Shown here: in pieces, positions 6,055 to 13,018 of the stretch
Numbering within the stretch: position 1 is the stretch's first letter
How the letters are laid out: every line of letters begins with the position of its first letter
NCBI GenBank assembly: GCA_964593865.1
Contig: CAZQKE010000044.1
Coordinates: forward strand, 1 to 15,416
Reading direction: 5' to 3'
DNA: 15,416 bases
Source of the DNA: CAZQKE01 sp964593865
GTDB lineage: Bacteria; Chloroflexota; Anaerolineae; JAAYZQ01
Program-made: the position numbers and the translations under genes
The notes under the pieces: model-generated
What the model was told of the DNA's origin: nothing
Seen by the model: only the letters and a program-made list of their open reading frames with translations
The model's database searches: none

Positions 6055-8517
6055 TCAGTGCTGCCGAACCGCCAGGGGCAGGTATACCCTGTAATCCATT
6101 GCGGCCGGACCTCCGCCGTACCAGGCCGGTTCCTCCCCCGTGATGTTCAGCGCCCGCAAAAAGGCCCCATCGGCCCGCACCGCATAGAGGCGCGGGTTTT
6201 GCAGGTCGGGGAAACGCACATCGCTCCCGGCCGGGTCTCCTCGGACAAAGGCTACCCAGTAGCCGTCTGAAGACCAAGTGGGCATCAAGGACCACTGGTT
6301 GCCGCTACGGGTCAGCTGAACCAGGTCGGTCAAGCTCCCATCATCCTGCACTTGGGCCTTCCATATCTCATATCGGCCGCTAAAATCGGCGGCAAAGACC
6401 AGACGATGGCCGGAGGGGGCAAAGTCCGGATTTTGGTAGTTGGCATCGTCGTAACAGGTTTTCTCCTGGGTATTTAGGTCAACCAGGCAAAGGTTCATCG
6501 TGCTGTACTCGGCCGTGGCGGCAGGACCGCATACGCCCACGGTGGTGTAGGCCAACCAGCGGCGGTCCGGGGAAAGGGCCACCCCAAAGGCCAGAGCGGT
6601 AGAGGCCACATACAGGTTGCTGCCGCCGAACGGTCCGTAGTGAGGCTCGTAGGCATAGCACCCGCCGGGGTTGACTCCGGCGTAGTATTGCCGCTCAATG
6701 CGGGCAAAGTAGCCCGTATCGGCGGGGATGTCAAACCAGTTCGTGAGATCGTCGTCGGCGTAGTGGGTTTGGGCATTGCCGCCGTCGACGGGCCGGGAAA
6801 GGATGGCGTTGTTGCTGTAGTAGTAGACCCGGCTCCCGTCGGGGGAAAAGAGGGGCTGTGCCCCTTGAACTAGGGTGCGCTCGTTGCCCAACCCCGGCAG
6901 ATCGTTGAGGCGGACATCATCGGTACCGGCTTCGTAGGCCAGGATGCCGTTCACGGGCAGATCGGTGCCTGCGGTGACGGCGACGCCGACCTCGTTGGAG
7001 GTCGGACCGATATTGCCCGTGCCGTCCACGGCGTAGACTTTGTAATAGTAGGTCCCGTTGCTCAGGCCCACATCTCGGTAGGAAGTCTCGGTGAGGGGGA
7101 AGGGGTTGATGATCTCGTACGGCCCGCCGCTTTGGGTGGCCCGGAGGACATAATAGCCGGAGATGCCGTTGCGGTCGGTAGCGGCGGTCCAGGTCAGGTC
7201 CACCACCGTATCGCCGGGAGTAGCCTGCAGATTGGACGGAGCGGTGGGCGGGGTGGCGTCCAGCTCGGCCCGTGCCGACCAGATCTGATCGTTATCGGCG
7301 CTCTCAACATGCCAGACCAAATAGGCACGGGCGTAGTCACCGCTGCCGACGGCGGCGATGGCCGGCTCTCTGTGGGCGCCGTCAAAGCCCTGGACGTTGA
7401 ACAGGGTGGTGAAGCTCTGGCCGCCGTCTATGGAAGTGGAAAGGTTGACGGCGGTATTTCCGGTGATGGAACTGCGTATCATTATCCACACGACGGCAAC
7501 GGTACCGTTGCCGTCCACGGCCAGATCCCAACCCCGATGCCAAGGAGGTGTGCCCTCGGCCGCTTGAGCGGCGGCCTGCACGGGATCGCTCCAGGAGGCT
7601 CCCTTATTCGTGGAGCGACGCACATAGATCTTGTCGTCCGCCTGGTAAGCGGCGTACAGGGCACCATCAGGAGCCAGGGCCAGATGAGGGTCGGTGGCCG
7701 TGACCCCGGCGGGGGAAACGGCAAAGTCGGTGCCCCAGTTGGCGCCGTGGTCCGCGGAACAATCGCCGTAGACACGCATATAGCCGTCCCGACCGTCCTC
7801 CCAAACCACGCAGACCAGGCTATCATCGGCAGTGACATCCATAACCGGCCCCTGGAAGCTCCCCTCGCCGACTCCGGCACCGTCTACGTCGTTGATCCAC
7901 TGCCAGTTTTCCCAATTCTCGCCGTGATCCGAGGAACGACGCACGTAAATATCGTAAGTGCTGGAGGTCCAGGGGGCGTTGATGACCACATAAACATAAC
8001 CTCCCGTTGGCTCGGCGGCGATTTGGGGTTTGAAGGAGTACCAATTGCTGGTGTGGTAGCCGAGCAACCAGGGGGTCTCGAAAGTCTGGCCGTGGTCGCT
8101 GCTGCGGGCCATATAGACGGCGTATGCGGCATCGCCCGGAGGATATGGGTTGGCCCAAATGGCGTATACCCAGCCGGTGGTATCGGCGGCCACGGCGGGG
8201 TCCGAAAGACCGATTTCGTTGTCCACCCCCTGGCTGAGGTTGACGTTGGTGCTCCAGGATGCTCCGTAATCGGTGGAGCGGGCAAAGTAGATCTCGGCGG
8301 TGCTGCCGAGGGCAGAGTCTCGGGTATCTTCCCACACGACGTAAACTTTGGGGCCGTTGGCGGCCACGTCGGGCTGATTGGCCTCGCCGAACTCGGTCTG
8401 GTTGAAGCTATCGTCGGTAACTTGGACGTTACCGCCGAGGATTTTGCTCCCGGCGTGGGCGATGCCAACCGCGAGGATGAGCATAACCGGGATCAAAAGA
8501 GTTCGTTTGCGCAGCAT
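6055..8517 (-). CDS. Secreted Asp-box / fibronectin III / TolB-like propeller protein with YLPL tail (paralog A)
   Basis: 820 residues from the ATG at 8517. This start is 8 nt after AAAGGAG and begins a clean signal peptide (MLRKRT then a hydrophobic core, cleavage likely after AHA at 20-22). Asp boxes of the sialidase/BNR type recur: STDYGASW (81-88), SSDHGQTF (139-146), SSDHGENW (195-202), SADHGANW (254-261), STNKGASW (302-309). An FN3 domain follows at about 421-514, then a TolB/WD40-like region (about 550-760, with FSPDG, LSPDRRW, FAPSG and WSSDG repeats). The chain ends YRVYLPLAVRQH. No sialidase catalytic set was identified, so enzyme activity is not claimed; binding or structural roles are equally likely. 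It is paralogous to the gene at 13019 onward. It is last in the leftward cluster, 162 bp after the lipoprotein gene. Confidence 0.9.
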   Translation of the reverse strand: MLRKRTLLIPVMLILAVGIAHAGSKILGGNVQVTDDSFNQTEFGEANQPDVAANGPKVYVVWEDTRDSALGSTAEIYFARSTDYGASWSTNVNLSQGVDNEIGLSDPAVAADTTGWVYAIWANPYPPGDAAYAVYMARSSDHGQTFETPWLLGYHTSNWYSFKPQIAAEPTGGYVYVVINAPWTSSTYDIYVRRSSDHGENWENWQWINDVDGAGVGEGSFQGPVMDVTADDSLVCVVWEDGRDGYMRVYGDCSADHGANWGTDFAVSPAGVTATDPHLALAPDGALYAAYQADDKIYVRRSTNKGASWSDPVQAAAQAAEGTPPWHRGWDLAVDGNGTVAVVWIMIRSSITGNTAVNLSTSIDGGQSFTTLFNVQGFDGAHREPAIAAVGSGDYARAYLVWHVESADNDQIWSARAELDATPPTAPSNLQATPGDTVVDLTWTAATDRNGISGYYVLRATQSGGPYEIINPFPLTETSYRDVGLSNGTYYYKVYAVDGTGNIGPTSNEVGVAVTAGTDLPVNGILAYEAGTDDVRLNDLPGLGNERTLVQGAQPLFSPDGSRVYYYSNNAILSRPVDGGNAQTHYADDDLTNWFDIPADTGYFARIERQYYAGVNPGGCYAYEPHYGPFGGSNLYVASTALAFGVALSPDRRWLAYTTVGVCGPAATAEYSTMNLCLVDLNTQEKTCYDDANYQNPDFAPSGHRLVFAADFSGRYEIWKAQVQDDGSLTDLVQLTRSGNQWSLMPTWSSDGYWVAFVRGDPAGSDVRFPDLQNPRLYAVRADGAFLRALNITGEEPAWYGGGPAAMDYRVYLPLAVRQH
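7144..7289. repeat. Near-identical DNA segment shared with 14117-14262 (copy 1)
   Basis: This 146-bp segment of the FN3 region of paralog A aligns without gaps to 14117-14262 with about 15 mismatches by my hand count (roughly 90% identity). The flanking parts of the two genes are far less similar. It encodes the shared residues around ELDATPP and DTVVDLTWTA. Confidence 0.75.
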
Positions 8518-8586
8518 TGTCATAGCTCCTTTCCGCCGTTTCGGAGAATTGACATGGCCTTCACCCAGAGCAAGTACAAGTTCGCA

Positions 8587-8638
8587 CCGCAGAGGCGCGG
8601 AATCGTGATCTCCCTCCGCGCCCTCGGCGTCTCTGCGG
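8587..8638. repeat. Interspersed inverted-repeat element upstream of paralog A
   Basis: Outer arms ccgcagag (8587-8594) and ctctgcgg (8631-8638) and inner arms gcgcgga (8595-8601) and tccgcgc (8615-8621) form a long imperfect stem with a bulge at 8622-8630. The rhythm of gcgtctctgcgg is familiar to me from intergenic repeat families in several bacterial phyla; this is from memory. It lies about 70-120 nt before the start codon of paralog A, in a spacer (8518-8679) with no convincing gene or promoter. Confidence 0.6.
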
Positions 8639-8679
8639 GGAACCGGTTGTGGTCTCAATTTCTGTAGGGCCGGTGGAGC

Positions 8680-9765
8680 CTACCGAGCCGCCAACCGGAG
8701 AAGCCAAACGGTGTGACCGTCGCAGAGGAGCACCAGGTCGTCGACTCTTGTCCAATCCAGCAATCTTGGGGCGGAACTGGAGATGTGCCACACGATTTGC
8801 TCTTCTTTCGCCGAGGATTCTGCCCGGCGGATGGCAAGGCGGGAAAGAGGTTCAAGTCCGGCGATGGGGTAGGCGTAAAGCCACCACCGGCCGTCGGGCG
8901 ACCACTCCAGGCCGAGGAACCCCTTTCGCACTTCCACGGTCTCCCCCCGCTCCAGGTCTACCAGCGTCAACCAAAGGGAGACAACCTTCCCATCCGGGGA
9001 GGTTTCCTTGACGCGCAGGTTGGGATCGGGGAAACGCCAGACCTCTCTCGGTTCCCCTCCTGTCGTGCTTACTTGCCACAGAGCAAAGTCTTGGCCCTGC
9101 CGGACGCCGTACACCAGTGAGGTGCTGCCTGCCCAGGCCAACCCGACGATGATGCCCCGGTAGCGGGCCGTGGGGGCCTCGGCGACGCCGCCCGGCGGGG
9201 CAACGGTGATCACCCCTTCACCCGCCAACGCCAGCATCTCCCCATCGGGCGACCAGGCCATGTCTACCCTTTCCTCCAGAGGGGTCAGCCGGATGGGATC
9301 GCCGTTTTCCACTTCCAGGAGCCAGAGGGCGTCCGCCGTGCGGAAGGCCAGCCGTTGGCCGTCGGGCGACCACGCTGCTGCGCCGGGGGCGGTGGAGGTC
9401 ATGGCGGCCTTTTCTCCGGGTGCGTAACACCGGCGCTGCGTTGGGTTGTCCGTGGCGTGAAGGCAAAATCCGTCCCGCCCGCCGGTCAGCAGCCAACGTC
9501 CGTCGGGGGAGAGGGAAAGGGGGAACCCGCCCAACTCTGCCACCAACCAGGAACGTTCCTCAACGACGGTCCATTTAACGTCCTCGCTCTCGGAAGTGGG
9601 CGTTGGGGTTGGGGTGTGCGTCGCCGTAGGGGTGGCTTTTACCAACGGGGTGGGCGTCGCCGTCGGTACGGTCTCTGTCGGGGTGCTTTGCCCCTCCGGA
9701 CCGCCGCTTTGGCATCCCAAAACTCCCCACATCAAAAAGACGACAAGAATCCAGGTGCGCTTCAT
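8680..9765 (-). CDS. TolB/WD40-like propeller lipoprotein
   Basis: 361 residues from the ATG at 9765, preceded by GAGGAGAAGGA. The frame is open further upstream, but only here does a proper lipoprotein signal begin: MKRTW, a hydrophobic core and lipobox VLGC with the modified cysteine at Cys18. A Thr/Pro-rich linker (28-58) tethers a beta-propeller-like domain in which SPDG turns recur at 86-89, 133-136, 172-175, 256-259 and 289-292. Such repeats are typical of TolB and related periplasmic or surface propellers. It should be lipid-anchored on the outer face of the cytoplasmic membrane or the cell surface. It lacks the YLPL tail of its neighbours, consistent with lipid anchoring as the alternative. 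No enzymatic motif is seen. It lies in the leftward cluster after a spacer with a strong hairpin. Confidence 0.88.
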   Translation of the reverse strand: MKRTWILVVFLMWGVLGCQSGGPEGQSTPTETVPTATPTPLVKATPTATHTPTPTPTSESEDVKWTVVEERSWLVAELGGFPLSLSPDGRWLLTGGRDGFCLHATDNPTQRRCYAPGEKAAMTSTAPGAAAWSPDGQRLAFRTADALWLLEVENGDPIRLTPLEERVDMAWSPDGEMLALAGEGVITVAPPGGVAEAPTARYRGIIVGLAWAGSTSLVYGVRQGQDFALWQVSTTGGEPREVWRFPDPNLRVKETSPDGKVVSLWLTLVDLERGETVEVRKGFLGLEWSPDGRWWLYAYPIAGLEPLSRLAIRRAESSAKEEQIVWHISSSAPRLLDWTRVDDLVLLCDGHTVWLLRLAAR

Positions 9766-9794
9766 CGTTCCTTCTCCTCGGCAATGAAGCCTGC

Positions 9795-9926
9795 TCATCG
9801 GCAGATCCTGATGCGCCCGGCGTGCTCGGCGAAAAAGGCCGAGATGGCGCGGATCGTGCCGATCCGGTAGGGCCATCGGGTATCTCGGTCCTCCCGCAAG
9901 TCCCAAGCTTGCGGGAGGACCGACGT
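9795..9926 (-). other. Open frame directly after, and in frame with, the 91-residue gene
   Basis: Immediately after the TAA at 9929-9927 the same frame stays open for 43 codons to a TGA at 9797-9795. The translation looks protein-like (it includes RWPYRIGTIRAISAFFAEH) but has no start codon or ribosome site of its own. It spans the hairpin at 9885-9923. It may be a remnant of another gene, part of an interspersed repeat, or chance. Expression is not claimed. Confidence 0.35.
9885..9923. repeat. Perfect 16-bp intergenic hairpin
   Basis: Arms 9885-9900 (tcggtcctcccgcaag) and 9908-9923 enclose a 7-nt loop (tcccaag). No T-run follows on either strand, so it is not a canonical terminator. It lies 4 nt past the stop codon of the 91-residue gene and may act as an mRNA 3'-end stabiliser, a weak terminator or a REP-type palindrome. 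Its core (caag, tccc, cttg) loosely resembles the hairpin at 3823-3842. Confidence 0.8.
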
Positions 9927-10202
9927 TTACCGGTTCCGCAGCACCAGCGGCAGGTAGAGGGCGTAGTGCGGCGGCGCAGGGGCTGCCTTTGTGTGCCAGA
10001 ACCCGGCTTGGAGGGTGTAGGTCCCGTCCCATGCCGTGCCGCAAGCTCCCTGCCCGGCGGTGGCCCCAAGGCGGTAGACCCCGTCGGTGGCCGTTCCTCC
10101 TCCGCCGGCCGTTGTCGTCCATTCCAGGCGGTAAGGGCCGTCGGCCAGGGCTGCGGTCGTGCTCAGAAGGATCAAGAGGAGAAGAAGGGCCGTTCGTTTC
10201 AT
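9927..10202 (-). CDS. Small secreted Gly-rich protein with YLPL tail
   Basis: 91 residues. It has a signal peptide (MKRT, hydrophobic core, cleavage likely after ALA at 18-20). The mature part has two related beta-like units, YRLEWTTTAGGGG (24-36) with GVYRLGATAGQ (41-51), then GTYTLQAGFW (60-69). This GG..YxLxxTxGQ...YxLxxGFW pattern is common in small secreted proteins of environmental bacteria, but its function is unknown to me. A Pro/Ala linker (73-78) leads to the C-terminal tail YALYLPLVLRNR. The ATG overlaps the stop of the fibre gene as ATGA, and AGGAGG lies just upstream inside that gene, so the two are translationally coupled. The encoded protein may be a partner or cap of the fibre; this is inference from the coupling. 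Confidence 0.85.
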   Translation of the reverse strand: MKRTALLLLLILLSTTAALADGPYRLEWTTTAGGGGTATDGVYRLGATAGQGACGTAWDGTYTLQAGFWHTKAAPAPPHYALYLPLVLRNR

Positions 10203-12943
10203 TGCCCACCTCCTTTGTGCCGGATCGCCCAGACCAGGCCCAGCAGGAGCAACCCTGCTCCCGGTAGCAGGTTGCTTTGGACAAAGGGGTTCGGGCGGGT
10301 GGCGGCTTGTTCTATCGCCTCCACTCTGGCTTCCAACTCGGCCACACGTTCTCGGAAGGCGGCGTTTTCCTGTTCCAGGGCTTCGATTCGCGCCTGTTGG
10401 GCTTGGTTCTGGAGATATAGTCTCTGGATGGCTGCCAGGGCCACGCCGTCAATGTCCACCGTGCTGATGTGCTTGTCGTCTTCGCCTACGCCAAAGATGG
10501 CATAGAAATCCTGGGCCATCGGCCCGATGTGGCGGATGGAGTCATCCTGGGCCTTGTAATTCCAGGTCGTGATGGGCAATCGGGCTACGCCTTCCAGGAT
10601 CGCTTCCGAATCCACCGGTTCAAAGTTCTCCTTCAGATTGCGGTCGGAAGCGTTGGTCCAGGTTCCTCCTGTGGACAGGTAAGCGGAGGTGGAGGTGTTG
10701 ATCAGGCGGGAGCCGTCGTCATAGATTTCCACCCAACCGCTGTTGTTCACGTCAAAGCGTGTGCCGCCGTTGGCGCGAACGCGGAATTGGTTGTCGCGCA
10801 GGGAGACAAAGTCGGCGTCGGTGGAATCGGCCCAGACAAAGGCCCCCGCGTGCTGCGCTTTGGCCCGCCGTCCGGCGGCAAAGGCGTAATTGCCCTGGGC
10901 CGTGTTGTTGTTGCCCCCCGGCACGGTGGCCCCCACGCCGCTGGCCGTGTTGTTGGAACCGCCGCCGACGGTGGCGATTGTGCCGCTGGCGGTGTTTTGG
11001 TAACCGCCGCTTACGGTGGCATCTATGCTGCTGGCGGTGTTGTACTCTCCGCCGCCGACGGTGGCCCCCATGGCCAGGGTCGATCCGGCGGAGTTGTTGG
11101 TTCCCCCGCAGATGGTGGCGTAAGAGCCTGCGGTGGTATTGGCCCTGCCCCCGCCGATGAAGGAATATCCGCCGCTGGCCATATTGCGCTCGCCTCCGCC
11201 GATCACGGCGTGGTCGGCAGTGACGGTGATGTTGGCCCCGCCGCCGATGAAAGAGATATAGCCCGAAGCGACATTTTGGTATCCTCCGACGATGGCCGCG
11301 TTTTCGCCGCTGGCCGTGCTGCCGTATCCGCCGCCCACAAAGGAGACCTCTCCGCCGGCGGTGTTGCCGTCTCCGCCTGCTACCGTGGCCCCGTTGCCCG
11401 AAGCGGTATTGTCCTTCCCTCCGCCCACGGTGGCATTGCTTCCGTAGGCAACGTTGCCCCAGCCGCCGCCGATGGTGGCATAGTTGCCTACACTCAGCCC
11501 TTGTACCGTTGTGTTGCTGTGACCGCCGCCGATGGTGGCGAATTGGCCACCGGCGGTGTTGTGATACCCCCCGCCGACGGTGGCGTATTGGTCGCCGGTG
11601 GTGTTGCTCTGTCCGCCGCCGATGGTGGCGTTCTGACCTTCGGCGGTGTTCCACCATCCTCCGCCCACGGTGGCATTCACGCCACGGACGATGTTCCTTT
11701 TGCCGCCGCCTACCGTGCCGAAATCGGCCAGGACTTCGTTGGCCCCGTTAGAAGTATTATCCCCGCCGCCGCCGATGGTGGCGCCTTCCACCCCGCCGCT
11801 CACTTTGTTGCCTTCATAGCCGCCGATGACGTTGGGAGTGCCGCCGGTAGGCCCCAATCGCAGGGCCGTGGTCCCGCTCACTTTCAGCGTCAGGGTCACC
11901 TTGTCGGTAGTGCCCACGAATTGGGAACCCAATTGGCCGCTTACCGCGTTTCCGGTGAGCCGCCAGTAGCGGTTATCCGCCTGGACGCGGGTGAGCAGGT
12001 CGCCGTCTGCGTTGTTGTCCAGGTATCCTTCCGCGCTCAGGTCGGTGTAGGCGGAGAAGCGGGCGTCGTCCAGCGTGCCGGAAGTGATGTCGGCGGCGGA
12101 ATGGGTGTGGTCGGAGCGGGCGGCGGTGTTCGCGCTGCCGGAACCGGCGAAGTTCACGCTAAAGGTGCTGCCCGTCAGGGAAAGCCCCGTCCCGGCTTCG
12201 TAGGTGGTATCGTCGTCGGTTTCGCAGGTGACGGTTCCATCCTGCCCGATCTGGCGGATGGCCGAACCTGCCGGGCAGGTCTGGGCGACGCGGGCCTGCA
12301 CGGTATCGGTGAGCACATGGAGAGTCACGCTGCCGCTCTCCCCTCCGCCGCCCAAGCCGGTCCCGGCGTAGACGGCGGTGATGTCGCCGGTGCCCACATC
12401 TACGCAGTTGACCGTGCCGTCGGCGTTGACGACCTGGATGGCTTGGCCGCCGCTGCAGCTCCCCGTCACCCGTGCCTGGAAGGCGGAAGCGTCCATGCCG
12501 TCCAACATGTCGGCATCGGCGGCACCGATGGCATAAGGGCTGCTCACCATCCGTTGGCGCGGAGTCATCTCTTGCTGCCCTTCCACCTGTACCCCCAGCC
12601 ACAGTTCGGAATGGGCAAAGACCGAGCGGTCAAGGGGAGTTTGATCTCCCAGATAGGTTGTGAAAAGACCGTTTTGCACCTCTACCGCCTTGTTGGATTC
12701 TTGCCACAAGGGGGTAGTGCCGTTTTGGGTGGCGTAGAGGGTGAAGGTGATGTGCAAGGTGGCGGTAAAGGGCTGTCCGTTTTGGGTGATGTACCCCTGG
12801 TAGCTGATGAGCGAGGGGGCCTCGGCCCCTTGCAGGTTGGGGCCTGCGCCGACCGTGCCCACCAACCCGATCAGGGCGGCGAGGACGCCTCCCCATAGCA
12901 GGACAAGAACCAATCGTCGTTGGAAGGATTCTCCCCGTTGCAT
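10199..12943 (-). CDS. Fibre-like surface protein: Hep_Hag-type repeats, peptidase S74 domain, C-terminal membrane helix
   Basis: 914 residues; GGAGGTG 7 nt before the ATG fixes the start. Order: signal peptide or anchor (10-33); an N-terminal domain with ISYQGYITQNGQPF (46-59) and PYAIGAADADMLDGMDAS (136-153), as seen in many S74 fibre-like proteins; two CxxGxAI...DGTVxC units (163-180 and 223-240); a linker with DHTHSAADITSGTLDDARF (278-296); about 19 short IGGGxxNT repeats (388-690); a head-like region (691-760); an S74 intramolecular chaperone domain starting at SDRNLK with the Ser766/Lys771 dyad; a coiled coil (about 840-880); and a membrane helix (892-906) with a basic tail. S74 domains trimerise tail fibres and then cut themselves off. 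The protein is probably a trimeric surface fibre. It is coupled to the 91-residue gene downstream and lies 75 bp after paralog B. Confidence 0.92.
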   Translation of the reverse strand: MQRGESFQRRLVLVLLWGGVLAALIGLVGTVGAGPNLQGAEAPSLISYQGYITQNGQPFTATLHITFTLYATQNGTTPLWQESNKAVEVQNGLFTTYLGDQTPLDRSVFAHSELWLGVQVEGQQEMTPRQRMVSSPYAIGAADADMLDGMDASAFQARVTGSCSGGQAIQVVNADGTVNCVDVGTGDITAVYAGTGLGGGGESGSVTLHVLTDTVQARVAQTCPAGSAIRQIGQDGTVTCETDDDTTYEAGTGLSLTGSTFSVNFAGSGSANTAARSDHTHSAADITSGTLDDARFSAYTDLSAEGYLDNNADGDLLTRVQADNRYWRLTGNAVSGQLGSQFVGTTDKVTLTLKVSGTTALRLGPTGGTPNVIGGYEGNKVSGGVEGATIGGGGDNTSNGANEVLADFGTVGGGKRNIVRGVNATVGGGWWNTAEGQNATIGGGQSNTTGDQYATVGGGYHNTAGGQFATIGGGHSNTTVQGLSVGNYATIGGGWGNVAYGSNATVGGGKDNTASGNGATVAGGDGNTAGGEVSFVGGGYGSTASGENAAIVGGYQNVASGYISFIGGGANITVTADHAVIGGGERNMASGGYSFIGGGRANTTAGSYATICGGTNNSAGSTLAMGATVGGGEYNTASSIDATVSGGYQNTASGTIATVGGGSNNTASGVGATVPGGNNNTAQGNYAFAAGRRAKAQHAGAFVWADSTDADFVSLRDNQFRVRANGGTRFDVNNSGWVEIYDDGSRLINTSTSAYLSTGGTWTNASDRNLKENFEPVDSEAILEGVARLPITTWNYKAQDDSIRHIGPMAQDFYAIFGVGEDDKHISTVDIDGVALAAIQRLYLQNQAQQARIEALEQENAAFRERVAELEARVEAIEQAATRPNPFVQSNLLPGAGLLLLGLVWAIRHKGGGQ
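10874..11782 (-). repeat. Tandem degenerate coding repeats (about 42-60 nt units)
   Basis: About 19 units of the form AT-[IV]-GGG-xx-NTA-x-G encode residues 388-690 of the fibre protein. Unit lengths are mostly 14 or 16 residues, with longer units containing VQGLSVG (480-486) and STLAMG (621-626). On the plus strand this appears as recurring ccgccgatggtggc words. The pattern is that of YadA-head/Hep_Hag repeats, which stack into a left-handed beta-roll in trimeric adhesins. Confidence 0.9.
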
Positions 12944-13018
12944 TTTCGTTCACCTCCGGTGTGCAATGCAAAATGCGCTCAGAAGATCCTCCGTTCGTGT
13001 CCGGCCCGCAGGTTGTGG

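Noticed and set aside
6055..8517. Sialidase activity for the Asp-box proteins
   Set aside because: Asp boxes are structural and occur in many non-enzymatic propellers; I could not find the arginine triad or catalytic Tyr/Glu set.
8518..8586. Promoter for paralog A (TTGCTC with an AATTCT-like -10 on the minus strand)
   Set aside because: Only 3 of 6 matches in each box; too weak to call.
8518..8658. N-terminal extension of paralog A
   Set aside because: The extension translates the interspersed repeat, and the signal peptide starts at 8517 with ideal ribosome-site spacing.
7132..8667. Long plus-strand open frame (511 residues) opposite paralog A
   Set aside because: No family features; the minus strand encodes Asp boxes, FN3 and a signal peptide over the same bases.
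8680..10284. Longer version of the lipoprotein gene starting near 10284
   Set aside because: The extra N-terminus overlaps the coupled 91-residue gene and is Arg/Pro-rich. The lipobox signal peptide and ribosome site point to 9765.
10874..11790. CRISPR-like array
   Set aside because: The periodic units are degenerate, have no unique spacers between constant repeats, and encode a continuous Gly-rich protein repeat.
10469..12898. A very long plus-strand open frame (809 residues) opposite the fibre gene
   Set aside because: Its periodic Ala/Asp/Gly composition is the mirror of the glycine-rich coding repeats, it has no recognisable domain, and the minus strand has a good Shine-Dalgarno, a signal peptide and an S74 domain.
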